Shown here: positions 63,738-64,000 of the stretch, one piece after another
Numbering within the stretch: the stretch's first letter is position 1
How the letters are laid out: the number at the start of each line of letters is the position of its first letter
Source: Bacillota bacterium
GTDB taxonomy: Bacteria > Bacillota > Sulfobacillia > JACIYH01
Assembly: GCA_040757085.1 (NCBI GenBank)
Contig: JBFLXJ010000024.1
Location: 1-64,000 of the forward strand
DNA length: 64,000 nucleotides
Reading direction: 5' to 3'
Translations under genes and position numbers: made by a program
Notes under the pieces: generated by a model
What the model saw: only the letters and a program-made list of their open reading frames with translations
What the model was told of the DNA's origin: nothing
Database searches by the model: none

Positions 63738-64000
63738 TGGCCACCATCCGGCTTTACCTCGACGAAGATGTGCACCCACTGCTGGCTGCAGTACTGCGCG
63801 ATCGCGGGTACGATGTCCTGACCACTGCAGAGGCCGGCATGATCGGCAGGTCCGACGCAGAGCAACTCGACTTCGCCACGTCCCAGGGCCGCGTCCTTTT
63901 CACGCACAACGTCCGCGACTACATGCGCCTTGCGCAAGAATACCCCCGCACACGGCGGTCCCACGCCGGCGTCATCCTTGCGCCCCAAATGCCCTTCAAG
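63737..64000 (+). CDS. DUF5615 PIN-like toxin (cut by the window end)
   Basis: The first 88 residues are present: MATIRLYLDEDVHPLLAAVL, RDRGYDVLTTAEAGMIGRSD, AEQLDFATSQGRVLFTHNVR and DYMRLAQEYPRTRRSHAGVI. The DEDV and THNxRDY acidic motifs are those of the Mut7-C/PIN-like nuclease fold. The 3' end runs past base 64000. It pairs with the DUF433 gene. Confidence 0.88.
   Translation, partial: MATIRLYLDEDVHPLLAAVLRDRGYDVLTTAEAGMIGRSDAEQLDFATSQGRVLFTHNVRDYMRLAQEYPRTRRSHAGVILAPQMPFK

Overview
The window looks like chromosome of a GC-rich, endospore-forming, anaerobic member of the Bacillota (clostridial side). The evidence is sporulation and germination genes (a SpoIID-type protein, YunB, BofC, SigI/RsgI, a GerA-GerB-GerC operon), a ferredoxin-dependent 2-oxoacid oxidoreductase, a RACo-type corrinoid-reductase gene, and the clostridial gene order yajC-tgt-queA / ruvB-ruvA-ruvC-bofC-yebC. 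Most genes lie on the minus strand. GTG and TTG starts are common, and four-base stop/start overlaps (GTGA, ATGA) recur. No rRNA, complete tRNA or CRISPR array was seen.

Left part (1-13260): an IS-like end, a GntR regulator, a RACo-like gene, a D-aminoacylase flanked by decayed transporter and upstream-gene remnants, a cysK/Rrf2 pair with a palindrome inside the cysK promoter, and an M20 peptidase / YjbQ / 5-formyl-THF cyclo-ligase cluster. Between these is a gene graveyard: a phytoene-desaturase-like relic, an integrase tail, a frameshifted nucleotidyltransferase, a NagB core fragment, and an alpha/beta hydrolase lacking its catalytic centre.

Metabolic core (13289-23549, all minus strand): read 5' to 3' it encodes a GntR-type regulator, KorD-A-B-C, glutamate dehydrogenase, methylmalonyl-CoA mutase (large and small subunits), methylmalonyl-CoA epimerase, and a biotin-dependent methylmalonyl-CoA decarboxylase/carboxyltransferase with its small subunit and biotin carrier. 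Together these could convert glutamate to 2-oxoglutarate, succinyl-CoA, methylmalonyl-CoA and propionyl-CoA, yielding reduced ferredoxin. The membrane beta subunit of a sodium-pumping decarboxylase, a MeaB chaperone and a biotin carboxylase are not in the window.

Housekeeping and sporulation block (23772-44588): yajC, tgt, queA and queH (queuosine), ruvABC, yebC, tyrS, two tandem E1-like (ThiF/MoeB) proteins of which one is catalytically degenerate, a 2-hydroxyacyl-CoA dehydratase-like pair, an L,D-transpeptidase, sigI-rsgI, yunB, bofC, a class A PBP and a small histidine kinase.

Right part (44582-64000): envelope and accessory genes, including a glycosyltransferase, a DUF4015-polysaccharide deacetylase fusion, an emfourin-like lipid-anchored or membrane-anchored protein, a beta-lactamase-like protein, pheA, and an Orn/Lys/Arg decarboxylase. 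Next is an unusual AMIN-amidase-CofE-like fusion, then a germinant-receptor operon, a MarR-controlled ArsM-ArsN2 fusion, two toxin-antitoxin loci and further relics (integrase/glycosyltransferase, metallo-hydrolase). The most notable points are the contiguous glutamate-to-propionate gene set, the amidase-F420-ligase-like chimera and the arsenic methyltransferase-acetyltransferase fusion.
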